From: Kocuria massiliensis
GTDB taxonomy: Bacteria; Actinomycetota; Actinomycetes; Actinomycetales; Micrococcaceae
Length of the DNA: 64,000 nt
Direction: 5' to 3'
Assembly (NCBI RefSeq): GCF_900169715.1
Contig: NZ_LT835161.1
Coordinates: forward strand, 1,231,590 to 1,295,589
Shown piece after piece: positions 18,750-26,489 of this stretch. Position numbers and translations under genes: made by a program. Each line of letters starts with the position of its first letter. Positions within the stretch are counted from its first letter, which is position 1. The notes below the pieces were generated by a model. That model saw only the letters and a list, made by a program, of their open reading frames with translations, did no database searches and was not told the origin of the DNA.

Positions 18750-19673
18750 TCACTCAGAAACGGGCCCCCACCAAGACTTTCCAGCGAAGTGATCCACCGT
18801 TTCCCCTTCCGGGCGGCAGGTATTGGTCAGCTCACCGATGCCTTCGATGCGAACCGTGACGTCATGTCCGGCCTTCAACCAAAAGCGGCGAGGCTTCTTG
18901 GACATACCCACCCCAGCAGGAGTGCCGCAGGCAATGACATCCCCAGGTTCGAGGGTCATGAAGGTGCTGAGGTAGGAGACGATTTGGGCCGGGGTGAAAA
19001 TCATGTTGGCGGTGGTTCCGGACTGCATGACCTCACCATCCACGAGGCACTCGATCTGCAGCCCTGCGACGGGATCCACTTCGTTGCGCGCCACGATGTG
19101 CGGTCCGAGCGGAGTGCTGTAGTCCCAGTTCTTCCCCTGGAACCATTCGCTCGTTCGCCCCTGCCAGTCCCGCACCGAAATGTCGTTGAAGAGCGTGTAT
19201 CCAGCAATGGCCGCGAGGGCCTCTTCTTCGCTCGCGCGACGCACACGGCGCCCCATGACCACGCACAGCTCGGCCTCGTAATCGATCTTGGTCGATTCTG
19301 GGGGCATCGCGATGGGGTCATCCGGCCCCACCAGTGAATTGGCATATTTGGTGAAAATGGTGGGGTACGTGGGCAATTCCGCCCCGACCTCTTCAGCATG
19401 GTCGTGATAGTTGAGGCCAACACAGAGGATTTTTCCCGGCTCCAGAGGCAAAACATCCGTTACCGACAGGGCATGGGGAATCTTTTCGACCCCAATGCTC
19501 GAATAGAATGCGGCGCGGGCCTCATCCTCCCCATGGCGAAAGAGTTCGCCGTCCAGCACACTTGCGGGTCCGACGTCTCGCAGATAGTAGCGTTTTCCCG
19601 CGACTTCGACCCAGGTATAGAGGCCGTTTTCTTTCTCCAACAGGCTCTCAACGTACGAGCGTCCCAGCTTCAT
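18750..19673 (-). CDS. Fumarylacetoacetate hydrolase (FAH) family protein
   Basis: FAH-fold enzyme (hydrolase, isomerase or decarboxylase acting on 2-oxo acids); the substrate cannot be set from sequence. 307 residues. Metal ligands appear in KIDYEAELCVVMG and YTLFNDISVRDWQ; CVGLNYHDHAEE and FGKNW-like FQGKNWDYSTPLGPHIV are family hallmarks, and CGTPAGVGMSKKP is near the C-terminus. The ATG at 19673 has AAGGG upstream at good spacing; a GTG at 19682 is less likely. It lies between the SOS-boxed small gene and dnaE2, all on one strand with gaps of 39 and 84 nt, so it may be swept into SOS transcription. Confidence 0.88.
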   Translation of the reverse strand: MKLGRSYVESLLEKENGLYTWVEVAGKRYYLRDVGPASVLDGELFRHGEDEARAAFYSSIGVEKIPHALSVTDVLPLEPGKILCVGLNYHDHAEEVGAELPTYPTIFTKYANSLVGPDDPIAMPPESTKIDYEAELCVVMGRRVRRASEEEALAAIAGYTLFNDISVRDWQGRTSEWFQGKNWDYSTPLGPHIVARNEVDPVAGLQIECLVDGEVMQSGTTANMIFTPAQIVSYLSTFMTLEPGDVIACGTPAGVGMSKKPRRFWLKAGHDVTVRIEGIGELTNTCRPEGETVDHFAGKSWWGPVSE

Positions 19674-19712
19674 TCTTGGCACCCTTCACATGACGGAAAA
19701 CTCCTTATCAGG

Positions 19713-20027
19713 CTACAGGCTTCCCATCATTCTCCAGCTCCCCGTAGTGCGGTCCCTTTCCAACTGGAAGGTCCTGAATTCGTCTTCCGGAACAGCACGA
19801 CGACGACGGCGTGCCTCTCCGGGACGCTCCACGACCACCTGCACTTGCCACATCTCTCGATCCACCAGGTGCGGGCAATGATCCTTGGGCGCACGATCCA
19901 CCTCGACCCACCAGGCGCGCCGTTCATACCAGCGGATAGGGTCCGCGGCGACGCGATAGCGATGGCCGTCGACCACAACCCTCGCTGGCTGGCCCGATGT
20001 TGTGGTCATAACCTGAGTGTGCGACAT
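19713..20027 (-). CDS. Small SOS-boxed protein, DUF6504-like
   Basis: 104 residues. The pattern DGHRYRV, then WYERRAWWVE, then REMWQVQVVV, then TFQLERD-TTGSW resembles DUF6504 proteins, which in actinobacteria are often encoded beside DnaE2 and ImuB-type polymerases (recalled from family context, not searched). Function is unknown. GGAGGGGGG precedes the ATG at 20027, and a perfect LexA-type palindrome lies 18 nt upstream. The aromatic- and Arg-rich composition would suit nucleic-acid or protein contacts, but no catalytic motif is visible. Confidence 0.7.
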   Translation of the reverse strand: MSHTQVMTTTSGQPARVVVDGHRYRVAADPIRWYERRAWWVEVDRAPKDHCPHLVDREMWQVQVVVERPGEARRRRRAVPEDEFRTFQLERDRTTGSWRMMGSL

Positions 20028-20044
20028 GATCCCCCCTCCATGTT

Positions 20045-20060
20045 TCGAATATATATTCGA
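20045..20060 (-). promoter_or_regulatory. LexA-type (SOS) box before the DUF6504-like gene
   Basis: TCGAATATATATTCGA is a perfect 16-nt palindrome with TCGAA and TTCGA half-sites. It differs from the canonical box by T for C and A for G at the inner positions. A TATATT -10 candidate lies within it. Confidence 0.7.
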
Positions 20061-20147
20061 ATCGTACGGAGGGGGACTGACAATTTAAGCCGACGAACAG
20101 AGGGGCTGGTCCCTGCACGCTCGCCCTGGCGACGGTGGCTCGTTTGG

Positions 20148-20495
20148 GTGGCGGTTGCCTCTGCCGGCGGTGGTGCTTACCCGATTCGGCGGTAGTGGCC
20201 CCATCCAGTGGCGGTTGCCTCGCCCCGCGGTGGCGCTTACCCGCTTCGGCGGCGGTTACCCAATTCGGAGGGGCCCACCGCTATTAGGTGACGGTTAAAG
20301 CACCACCTAATAGCGGTAGGCGCCACCAAAGGCGGGAAACCACCACCGAACGACGACGCCCAGCCACCCACCAAACGCGGGTAAACGCCACACCAATCCG
20401 GAAACCGCCACTAGATAGCCGCTTCCCGCCACACGGCCGCCAAGGGTAAGGCCACACCATCGGGTAACCCCCACTAGATGGCCGCTTACCGCCGG
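20148..20495. repeat. Two facing arrays of ~60-bp degenerate repeats
   Basis: The left half has two tandem copies of period 60 (20148-20207 and 20208-20267), each with GTGGCGGTTGCCTC, then CGGTGG-GCTTACCCG, then TTCGGCGG. The right half carries the same kind of unit inverted, with period 63: GGCGG-AAGCGGC-ATCTAGTGG starts at 20493 and at 20430 on the - strand. Shared words are GTGGCGGTTACC and GTGGCGCTTACC. Between the halves is a perfect 14-bp stem. No coding potential: open frames here give only repetitive Gly/Val/Trp strings. The element is unknown to me. Confidence 0.75.
20277..20317. repeat. Central perfect 14-bp inverted repeat of the array
   Basis: ACCGCTATTAGGTG (20277-20290) and CACCTAATAGCGGT (20304-20317) with a 13-nt spacer. 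It marks the switch point between the forward and inverted repeat halves. No T-tract follows. Confidence 0.8.
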
Positions 20496-20605
20496 CCGGG
20501 AAGACGACGAACAAGAACCCCCGACGGGAAACCCCACCCAACAAGCCTCAACCTGAGATGAAGCGTCCCCTCGCACCTCGGCAAAACCCGAAATACCCCA
20601 CGACG

Positions 20606-20652
20606 AAAAATCCGGCGGCTCCCCTTCACCCGCAGGGAAGGGAAGCCGCCGG
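20606..20652 (-). terminator. Terminator of the first terC gene
   Basis: A 16-bp stem with one G-U pair (20612-20627 with 20637-20652) and a 9-nt loop, 19 nt after the terC stop. It is followed on the - strand by ATTTTTCG, a good rho-independent terminator. Confidence 0.85.
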
Positions 20653-20671
20653 ACGTCACACAGGAGTTCGA

Positions 20672-21871
20672 TCAGGCGCCGGAGTGTTCCTCATGGCGCC
20701 CGTGGGCACGCTCCAGTAGATCGCGGAAACGGCTCTCTGAATCGATCAGGGAATCTCTGCGCTTGCTCGGGAGAGCTCGGAGTTTCTCCTGGTACTCCAC
20801 CAGCTCATCGTGCTTGGCCTGACGGCGTTCCTCTGAGGTCTCTTCCGGAAGGTCGAGGTATTCGGTTGCTGCTTTCTCCGTGCCGGTCACGATCCTCAGA
20901 GCCCGACCCTTGGGGCTAAACAAGGACAACAGAACGGTCAGGATCAGAACTCCGATAATCACGATCAAGGACATGCCGATGCTGACTTCAATCACCGGAA
21001 CGGGCTGACCATCGTTAATAAAGGGAAGGTTGTTTTCGTGAAGTGCGTGAAGGATCAGCTTGACGCCAATAAACGCCAGGATCACGGAAAGACCCCATGA
21101 GAGGTAAATCAGACGGTCCAACAGTCCATCGATGAGGAAGTACAGCTGGCGCAGACCCATCAGCGAGAACGCCGTCGCCGTGAACACAATGTACGGTTCC
21201 TGGGTCAAGCCAAAGATCGCGGGGATCGAATCCAGCGCGAACAACACATCCGTACCGCCAATGGCCACCATGACGAGCAGCATAGGGGTCATGACCTTCT
21301 TGCCATTTTCCCAGGTGAAGAGCTTGTCGCCGTCGTATTCGTCGCTGGTGTGCATGAAGCGCTTGGCCAGCCTCACGACGACGTTATTCGCTTCGTCCTT
21401 CTCCTCGCCGTTGGACACCTCACCCTTGATGAGGTTGCCAGCGGTCAGCAGCAGGATCAGCCCGAAGATGTAGAAAACCCACGCCCACGCGTTGATGGCA
21501 GCGGCACCCACGAAAATAAACGCCGTACGTGCCACCAGCGCGAAAATAATGCCGAAGAGCAAGACCTTCTGCTGATCAGCACGGGGCACTTTAAAGGACG
21601 CCATGATGATCAGGAAGACGAACAAATTATCCACCGAGAGCGCCTTCTCGGTGATGTACCCGCCGTAGTATTCGGCGGCAAATTGCCCGCCGTCGAACCC
21701 CAAAATCACTAGGCCGAAGAGAAGGGCGATGCCCACGTACACGGCCGACCACACGGCGGCCTCTTTGATCGTGGGTTCGTGCGCCTTACGCACATGGAAG
21801 ATGAAATCGTAGGCCAACAGGCCCAAGATCACCACGAGGGTCACGATCCATTGAATAAGGGGAATTTCCAT
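20672..21871 (-). CDS. TerC-family membrane protein (probable Mn2+ exporter), copy 1
   Basis: Integral membrane protein of the TerC/Alx family. 399 residues with about nine membrane segments; acidic residues in membrane helices (GGYITEKALSVDNLFVFLIIM and TDVLFALDSIPAIFG) are the family's metal-binding signature. A C-terminal cytoplasmic tail of ~75 residues (LDLPEETSEERRQAKHDE and onward) is absent from copy 2. The ATG at 21871 has AGGAG seven nt upstream. A yybP-ykoY-type riboswitch lies in its leader, so Mn2+ export is the likely role, by family knowledge plus this context. Confidence 0.92.
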   Translation of the reverse strand: MEIPLIQWIVTLVVILGLLAYDFIFHVRKAHEPTIKEAAVWSAVYVGIALLFGLVILGFDGGQFAAEYYGGYITEKALSVDNLFVFLIIMASFKVPRADQQKVLLFGIIFALVARTAFIFVGAAAINAWAWVFYIFGLILLLTAGNLIKGEVSNGEEKDEANNVVVRLAKRFMHTSDEYDGDKLFTWENGKKVMTPMLLVMVAIGGTDVLFALDSIPAIFGLTQEPYIVFTATAFSLMGLRQLYFLIDGLLDRLIYLSWGLSVILAFIGVKLILHALHENNLPFINDGQPVPVIEVSIGMSLIVIIGVLILTVLLSLFSPKGRALRIVTGTEKAATEYLDLPEETSEERRQAKHDELVEYQEKLRALPSKRRDSLIDSESRFRDLLERAHGRHEEHSGA

Positions 21872-21897
21872 CGAAGGGCTCCTGTGAGTCGACAAAC

Positions 21898-22018
21898 TGC
21901 ACAAGTCTCTCCCCCACGCGGCGGGAACAGGTCCCGAGACACAGCGTGGATCGTGCCCGGCCAGGCATCGGCGCCTGACGTATTGACGTGCACGAAATCG
22001 AGGGATACTCCCTTGCTA
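21898..22018 (-). ncRNA. yybP-ykoY-type (Mn2+) riboswitch, copy 1
   Basis: On the - strand the leader starts with CAAGGGAGTATCCC (ending at 22015), has the core ACGTCA-TACGTCAGGCGCC, and ends with GGGAGAGACTTGTGC (21899-21913). These match the family's L1 (GGGGAGTA), central GUCGUCA and L3 (AAGACCUU) parts, with CAAG pairing to CUUG in P1. Nearly the same elements precede the second terC, and only the variable arms differ. Confidence 0.8.
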
Positions 22019-22027
22019 TAGCATCCC

Positions 22028-22056
22028 AGCCTACGGGACCTCGCGACGTCCGTCCA
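22028..22056 (-). promoter_or_regulatory. Promoter of the terC copy 1 riboswitch leader
   Basis: TGGACG (22051-22056), 17-nt spacer, TAGGCT (22028-22033). Transcription would start near 22021, just before the riboswitch. The -35 is weak. Confidence 0.45.
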
Positions 22057-22077
22057 CGTCAGGCGCCTCACGGCGAC

Positions 22078-23082
22078 CTATTTTTCCGAGGAATTCGCCT
22101 CTCGGAGCTCGCGACCCTTGGGTGACAGCAGCGAAGCGGCCACGGTGATCGCCAAGATGCCCACGATGACCACCAGTGAGAGCATCGTCGAAATCTCCAC
22201 GACGGGCACGGGATGACCCCCGTTGATGAAAGGAAGGCTGTTTTCGTGCAGGGCGTGCAGGATCAGCTTGACACCGATGAACCCGAGAATAGCGGCGAGT
22301 CCCCACGACAAGTAGATCAGGCGGTCCAGCATCCCATCGATCAGGAAGTACAACTGGCGCAGACCCATCAATGAAAAGGCCGTGGCGGTGAAGACAATAT
22401 AAGTCTCCTGGGTAAGGCCGAAGATTGCCGGAATCGAGTCAAGAGCAAACATGATGTCGGTCAGGCCGATGGCCACCATGACCAACAGCATGGGAGTCAT
22501 GACCTTTTTGCCGTTCTCCCGCGTGAACAGCTTGTCGCCGTCGTACTGATCGGTCGTCTTGAGGAACCTCTTAGCCAGGCGAACCATCACGTTATTCGCC
22601 TCATCATCGCCGCTCTCGGCGTCGTGGACTTCATCCTTAACGAGCTTGCCGGCCGTGTACACCAGGAATAAACCAAACACGTAAAACAGCGCAGCCCACC
22701 GGTTGATGGCCGCCGCGCCCACGAAAATAAACAGGGTTCTCGCGAGAAGCGCCACGACGATGCCGAAGAGCAAAACCTTCTGCTGATCAGCACGTGGCAC
22801 CTTGAAGGACGCCATGATGATCAGAAAGACGAAGAGGTTATCGACCGAAAGGGCCTGCTCGGTGATGAACCCGGCGTAATACTGCACCGCGACGTCGCCA
22901 CCATCCCAGATGAGAATGAAGAGACCGAACAGCAACGCGATGGTCACATAGAAGGACGTCCACAGGGCCGCTTCTTTGATCGTCGGCTCGTGAGGCTTAC
23001 GCACGTGAAAAATAAAGTCATACGCAAGCAATGCCAGGATTATCACGATCGTGACGATCCATTGAGTGATGGAGACCTCCAC
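22078..23082 (-). CDS. TerC-family membrane protein (probable Mn2+ exporter), copy 2
   Basis: 334 residues, highly similar to copy 1 along its length (shared YDFIFHVRK-HEPTIKEAA, EKALSVDNLFVFLIIMASFKVPRADQQKVLLFGI-type stretch with EQALSVDNLF here, LFALDSIPAIFG-type FALDSIPAIFGLTQE), so the two arose by duplication. It lacks the long C-terminal tail of copy 1. The GTG start at 23082 has AGGAGGG upstream. Its leader carries a second yybP-ykoY-type riboswitch. The genes are not in one simple operon: copy 1 has its own promoter and riboswitch between them. Confidence 0.92.
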   Translation of the reverse strand: MEVSITQWIVTIVIILALLAYDFIFHVRKPHEPTIKEAALWTSFYVTIALLFGLFILIWDGGDVAVQYYAGFITEQALSVDNLFVFLIIMASFKVPRADQQKVLLFGIVVALLARTLFIFVGAAAINRWAALFYVFGLFLVYTAGKLVKDEVHDAESGDDEANNVMVRLAKRFLKTTDQYDGDKLFTRENGKKVMTPMLLVMVAIGLTDIMFALDSIPAIFGLTQETYIVFTATAFSLMGLRQLYFLIDGMLDRLIYLSWGLAAILGFIGVKLILHALHENSLPFINGGHPVPVVEISTMLSLVVIVGILAITVAASLLSPKGRELREANSSEK

Positions 23083-23108
23083 CGGCCCTCCTTGTGGGTA
23101 TCAAGAAC

Positions 23109-23218
23109 CGCACAAGTCTCTCCCATCGCCTCCGCATGCGGCGCGACCCCGTGCCCGGCCAGGCATCGGCGCCTGACGTGCTGACGTTCACAGGTCGAAG
23201 GGGATACTCCCTTGCTCA
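23109..23218 (-). ncRNA. yybP-ykoY-type (Mn2+) riboswitch, copy 2
   Basis: Same parts as copy 1: CAAGGGAGTATCCC at the 5' end, ACGTCA-CACGTCAGGCGCC in the middle, and GGGAGAGACTTGTGC at the 3' end (23110-23124). A TAGAGT -10 box at 23226-23231 would start transcription right at the riboswitch. The Shine-Dalgarno of terC copy 2 lies about 15 nt past the element, so control of translation is possible. Confidence 0.8.
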
Positions 23219-23341
23219 GGGAGAAACTCTACCGCCATCCGATTCAGGAGGTGACCGCCGGAGCTGGACGAAGCTATCGATCTCATTAGGTAAGCTACTC
23301 ATCGAGGCCACTAATCGACGCCGAGAAAAGGACGTATAACC

Positions 23342-23614
23342 ATGACCACCGCCTGGACCCGAGCACGGTCGTACATTTTCGGAGCCATCTTCATGGCCGG
23401 AGCCGCGTTCTTTATCTGGAGCATTCCGTCTGACGGACGTGTCGGCGAGTTCGTCGACTGGGCCATCGGATTTTGCCTGGTCTGCGCCGTACTTCTGGTG
23501 ATCACCGGAATCTTCGCCGCTTCCAAGCGCTCCCAGCGGGAAATTGAGGAAATGGGAGAAATGCAGGCGCTAGAGGGATCCCACGCCCCGAATCGCGCGA
23601 AGATCTCCCAGTAA
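23342..23614 (+). CDS. Small two-helix membrane protein, unknown function
   Basis: 90 residues: membrane helix 1 at ~11-28 (IFGAIFMAGAAFFIWSI), helix 2 at ~37-59 (VDWAIGFCLVCAVLLVITGIFAA), then a charged cytoplasmic tail. No family is recognised. AAAGGA precedes the ATG at 23342, and a strong terminator follows, which supports a real gene. It is divergent from terC copy 2 across a 259-nt region holding the riboswitch and both promoters; a metal-related role is only a guess from position. Confidence 0.75.
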   Translation: MTTAWTRARSYIFGAIFMAGAAFFIWSIPSDGRVGEFVDWAIGFCLVCAVLLVITGIFAASKRSQREIEEMGEMQALEGSHAPNRAKISQ

Positions 23615-23626
23615 ATCGTTCAACAG

Positions 23627-23662
23627 ACGCCCCCGGCTTGAGATGAAGCCGGGGGCGTTTTT
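23627..23662 (+). terminator. Terminator of the small membrane protein gene
   Basis: Perfect 13-bp stem: ACGCCCCCGGCTT (23627-23639) and AAGCCGGGGGCGT (23646-23658), 6-nt loop, then TTTTT. Confidence 0.9.
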
Positions 23663-23679
23663 GTATATCCGGCCGAAGG

Positions 23680-24711
23680 TTATCTTTCGCCGGCCGGTCG
23701 CCACCCCAATGCGGGGCCAATGCGGTTCGCACATTGCTCGAGAATATGACGCCAGTCCGAAGGTTCGAGCTCAAACGGCAATTCGACGATGAATTCGTCC
23801 ACCAGGTTGAAGGACGGATCGCCCAAAAGACCTTCAACAATGTCCTCGGTACTCCCGATTCGATCCGGTGCGATGATGGTCTTCTCTCCCAAAATCTTTG
23901 CGGTTCGCGGCGTTCTCCGCGCAACATACTCTTCGTATCGAACCTTCTGCTCCGGCGAAGTCTCGTCGGTCGGAACCACGACCCGAGCTTGAGCCGCTAT
24001 TCCGGAGCGCCGTTCGGCCAACGCACTCCGGTATTCACGGATGACGGCCGCCTGAGCCTCGTCGAAATCGCGAATGCCATTTTCCGTTGAACCGATATTG
24101 CTCACCAAGAGACCGAGCCCGCTTTGCCCAGCCCACCTGGCCGAACGCAAAGACCCGGCCCCGTATGAAAGCCGATCCGCCAGCCCTGGACTCAGGGGCT
24201 GAACAGTTTCGGAGTCAAAGTCGCCACCAAATCCTTGATACTCCCCAAGATCTCGAACTTTTTCTCCCCGCAAGAGCGAGACAAGCCGGTGAATCCTGTC
24301 ATATCCGTAATCCTCATAACGCCAGCCCGGACCGAAAACCACGTCTTTGACGTCGTCGTCAAAAGAAGGCGGGTGGACGCTCAAGCCGGGTCGCAGGCGC
24401 CCGCCGCTGAGGAGGTCAGCCACGCCGAGATCCTCAGCGAGGCTCAGGGGATTTTCGAACTCCATCGGAATGACGGCATTACCGAGTTGAATCCGCTCGG
24501 TCGCCTGGGAAAGAGCGCCCAGCATCACCCCAGGGGCCGTGACGCCGTATTGCATATGGCGAGTTCGAAGCCAGCCCGAGTCAAAACCCAAGAATTCGGC
24601 ATAGCGGAACAGGTCGATGGCGTCCCTCAAGCCGGTTCCTGGATCATCGGCCGAAAAGGGCGCGATGTGCAAGAATCCGAGACGTTTCAGGGAACGTGGT
24701 TCAACGGGCAC
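23680..24711 (-). CDS. LLM-class flavin-dependent oxidoreductase
   Basis: Bacterial luciferase-like monooxygenase family (FMN/F420 type TIM barrel). 343 residues: SADDPGTGLRDAIDLFRYAEFLGFDSGWLRTRH near the N-terminus, LGNAVIPMEFENPLSLAED, and GRLRPGLSVHPP where the family usually has GR--LGIG. The substrate is unknown. The GTG start at 24711 has GGAGG upstream. It lies 45 nt downstream of an acyl-CoA ligase gene on the same strand, so the two may act on one carboxylic acid. Confidence 0.88.
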   Translation of the reverse strand: MPVEPRSLKRLGFLHIAPFSADDPGTGLRDAIDLFRYAEFLGFDSGWLRTRHMQYGVTAPGVMLGALSQATERIQLGNAVIPMEFENPLSLAEDLGVADLLSGGRLRPGLSVHPPSFDDDVKDVVFGPGWRYEDYGYDRIHRLVSLLRGEKVRDLGEYQGFGGDFDSETVQPLSPGLADRLSYGAGSLRSARWAGQSGLGLLVSNIGSTENGIRDFDEAQAAVIREYRSALAERRSGIAAQARVVVPTDETSPEQKVRYEEYVARRTPRTAKILGEKTIIAPDRIGSTEDIVEGLLGDPSFNLVDEFIVELPFELEPSDWRHILEQCANRIGPALGWRPAGER

Positions 24712-24756
24712 AGGGGTACCTCCATCTCAGGAAAGGAAGCCGGCCGCCTCACGGGA

Positions 24757-26391
24757 TCATCCCGCGTGGTCGGTGCGAAGCTTCTTCTTGTTGAGCTTAC
24801 CGACCGAGGTGCGCGGCAACTGGTCCATCACAACGATCCTTTCGGGAAGCTGCCACTTCGCAAATCGAGCTCGGAGCGTGCTCAGTACCGCTTCGTCGTC
24901 GATCGCCTCCCCCTCGCGTGCCACGACGTACGCCACCGGACGCTCGTCCCATTTTTCATCGGGGACGCCGATCACCGCGGCTTCTGCTATGCGCGGGTTA
25001 TCCAATATCGCGTTTTCCATGTCGATCGAGGAGATCCATTCGCCGCCAGACTTGATGACATCCTTCAACCTGTCCGTGAGCTTTAAGTACCCGTTTTCGT
25101 CGATGACGCCGACGTCGCCCGACCGCCACCAACCGTCGTCGAAGGCATCCGCCGTTTCCGGACGGTCGAAATATTCCTGGGTGATAAATGGTCCCTTGTA
25201 GTAGATCTCTCCCGCCGATTGGCCGTCATGAGGCTGTTCTTGCCCGTCAACAGAAACCACTTTGATGTCCACACCGGCACTCGGAAGTCCCTGCGACCTC
25301 TTCAAGTCCCACTTTTCGTCCTCGGTCAAATGATTCAAGCTCGACTTTAGATTCCAGTTAATCGAGACGATGGGCGAGGTTTCGGATGCCCCATATCCGT
25401 GCACGATGTCCACGTTGGCCACGTCCCGGAATCCCTTCATGAGGGACAGCGCGGGCTCGGATCCAGCGACGACGACGCGTAGACCCGTGAGATCGGCTTG
25501 AGGCTCCTCCGACCGGAAATATTCCAGGAGCGGAGTCCAGATCGCCGGGGCACCATTCGAAATGGTCACCCCTTCATTCACTAGGAATTCGGCGAGGTCC
25601 TTCACCTTCCCGGCCGAGTATTGGCCCGGCATCACCAGCTTGGCGCCCGCCAAAACCGCAGAATGGACGAATCCCCACGACATGACGTGAAACATGGGAG
25701 TCACCGGCATCAGACAATCCCGGTGATTAAAGCTCAGCGAGGTGTGCAACGCCCACGCGTGCAAATACACCGATCGGTGAGAGTAAAAGATCCCTTTAGG
25801 CCGCCCCGTCGTCCCGGTGGTATAGCCCGCATAGGCGGCGGTGCGTTCGTCGACCACCTGCCAGTCGTACTCAGTCTCAGGCTGTCGGGCTATCTCATCC
25901 TCGAGATACACGGGATTCGGCAAATGCGTCGCAGGCCGCGCACCACCACGATCCGACACGATGATCCACCCTTGGATTGATTCCACGTCGTCGAGAGATT
26001 CCACGATCGGCATCAAGGACTCGTCCACCACGATCCAGCGAGCTCCGGAATGGCGCACCACGTAGCCGAGATCCTCGCGGGAGAGCTTGGCGTTCAGCTG
26101 AAGATGAGTCGCCGCCAGACCTGGGATGGCGAAGTACAACTCCATGTGGCGTCGGGAATTCCAGTCCAAAACACCCACGACATCGCCGGCCTCCACCCCA
26201 AGAGACTCCAGCGCTCGAGCCATCTGGTTGACCCGTGTCCATTCGGTGGCGTAATTCGACCGGCAGATCCGCCCCTCGGAATCTCGATACACCACTTCCG
26301 TCTCGGGATAGGTGCGAGCCGCGTGTCGAAGCATCGTGGTCACATTGAGCTGATACGTATCGCCTGTGGTGGACGGATGGCCGGTCAACAT
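24757..26391 (-). CDS. AMP-dependent acyl-CoA synthetase/ligase
   Basis: Activates a carboxylic acid to its CoA thioester through an acyl-adenylate. 544 residues from the ATG at 26391 (AGGGAG seven nt upstream); an upstream in-frame ATG at 26448 has no support. Motifs: P-loop YTTGTTGRPKGIFYSHR, YGASETSP, GWWRSGDVGVIDENGYLKLTDR, and the catalytic Lys in PRTSVGKLNKKKLR near the end. It resembles medium- or long-chain fatty acyl-CoA ligases; chain length cannot be told. It precedes the LLM oxidoreductase and follows an HxlR regulator. Confidence 0.92.
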   Translation of the reverse strand: MLTGHPSTTGDTYQLNVTTMLRHAARTYPETEVVYRDSEGRICRSNYATEWTRVNQMARALESLGVEAGDVVGVLDWNSRRHMELYFAIPGLAATHLQLNAKLSREDLGYVVRHSGARWIVVDESLMPIVESLDDVESIQGWIIVSDRGGARPATHLPNPVYLEDEIARQPETEYDWQVVDERTAAYAGYTTGTTGRPKGIFYSHRSVYLHAWALHTSLSFNHRDCLMPVTPMFHVMSWGFVHSAVLAGAKLVMPGQYSAGKVKDLAEFLVNEGVTISNGAPAIWTPLLEYFRSEEPQADLTGLRVVVAGSEPALSLMKGFRDVANVDIVHGYGASETSPIVSINWNLKSSLNHLTEDEKWDLKRSQGLPSAGVDIKVVSVDGQEQPHDGQSAGEIYYKGPFITQEYFDRPETADAFDDGWWRSGDVGVIDENGYLKLTDRLKDVIKSGGEWISSIDMENAILDNPRIAEAAVIGVPDEKWDERPVAYVVAREGEAIDDEAVLSTLRARFAKWQLPERIVVMDQLPRTSVGKLNKKKLRTDHAG

Positions 26392-26489
26392 GCAGAACTC
26401 CCTTGAATAACGAGTGGACACAAGGTCAAAATGTGTCGCAGATCTCATAGTACGGAGTTATGCCAGAGGGGTCGACGTGCGACATCGTC

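Noticed and set aside
20148-20495. CRISPR array
   Set aside because: Only two degenerate copies per half, in opposite orientation, with no short constant repeat and unique spacers, and no cas genes nearby.
20284-20576. Open frames of 86 and 89 residues on the - strand in the repeat region
   Set aside because: Their products are Gly/Val/Trp/Arg repeats made by the DNA repeat itself, with no ribosome site.
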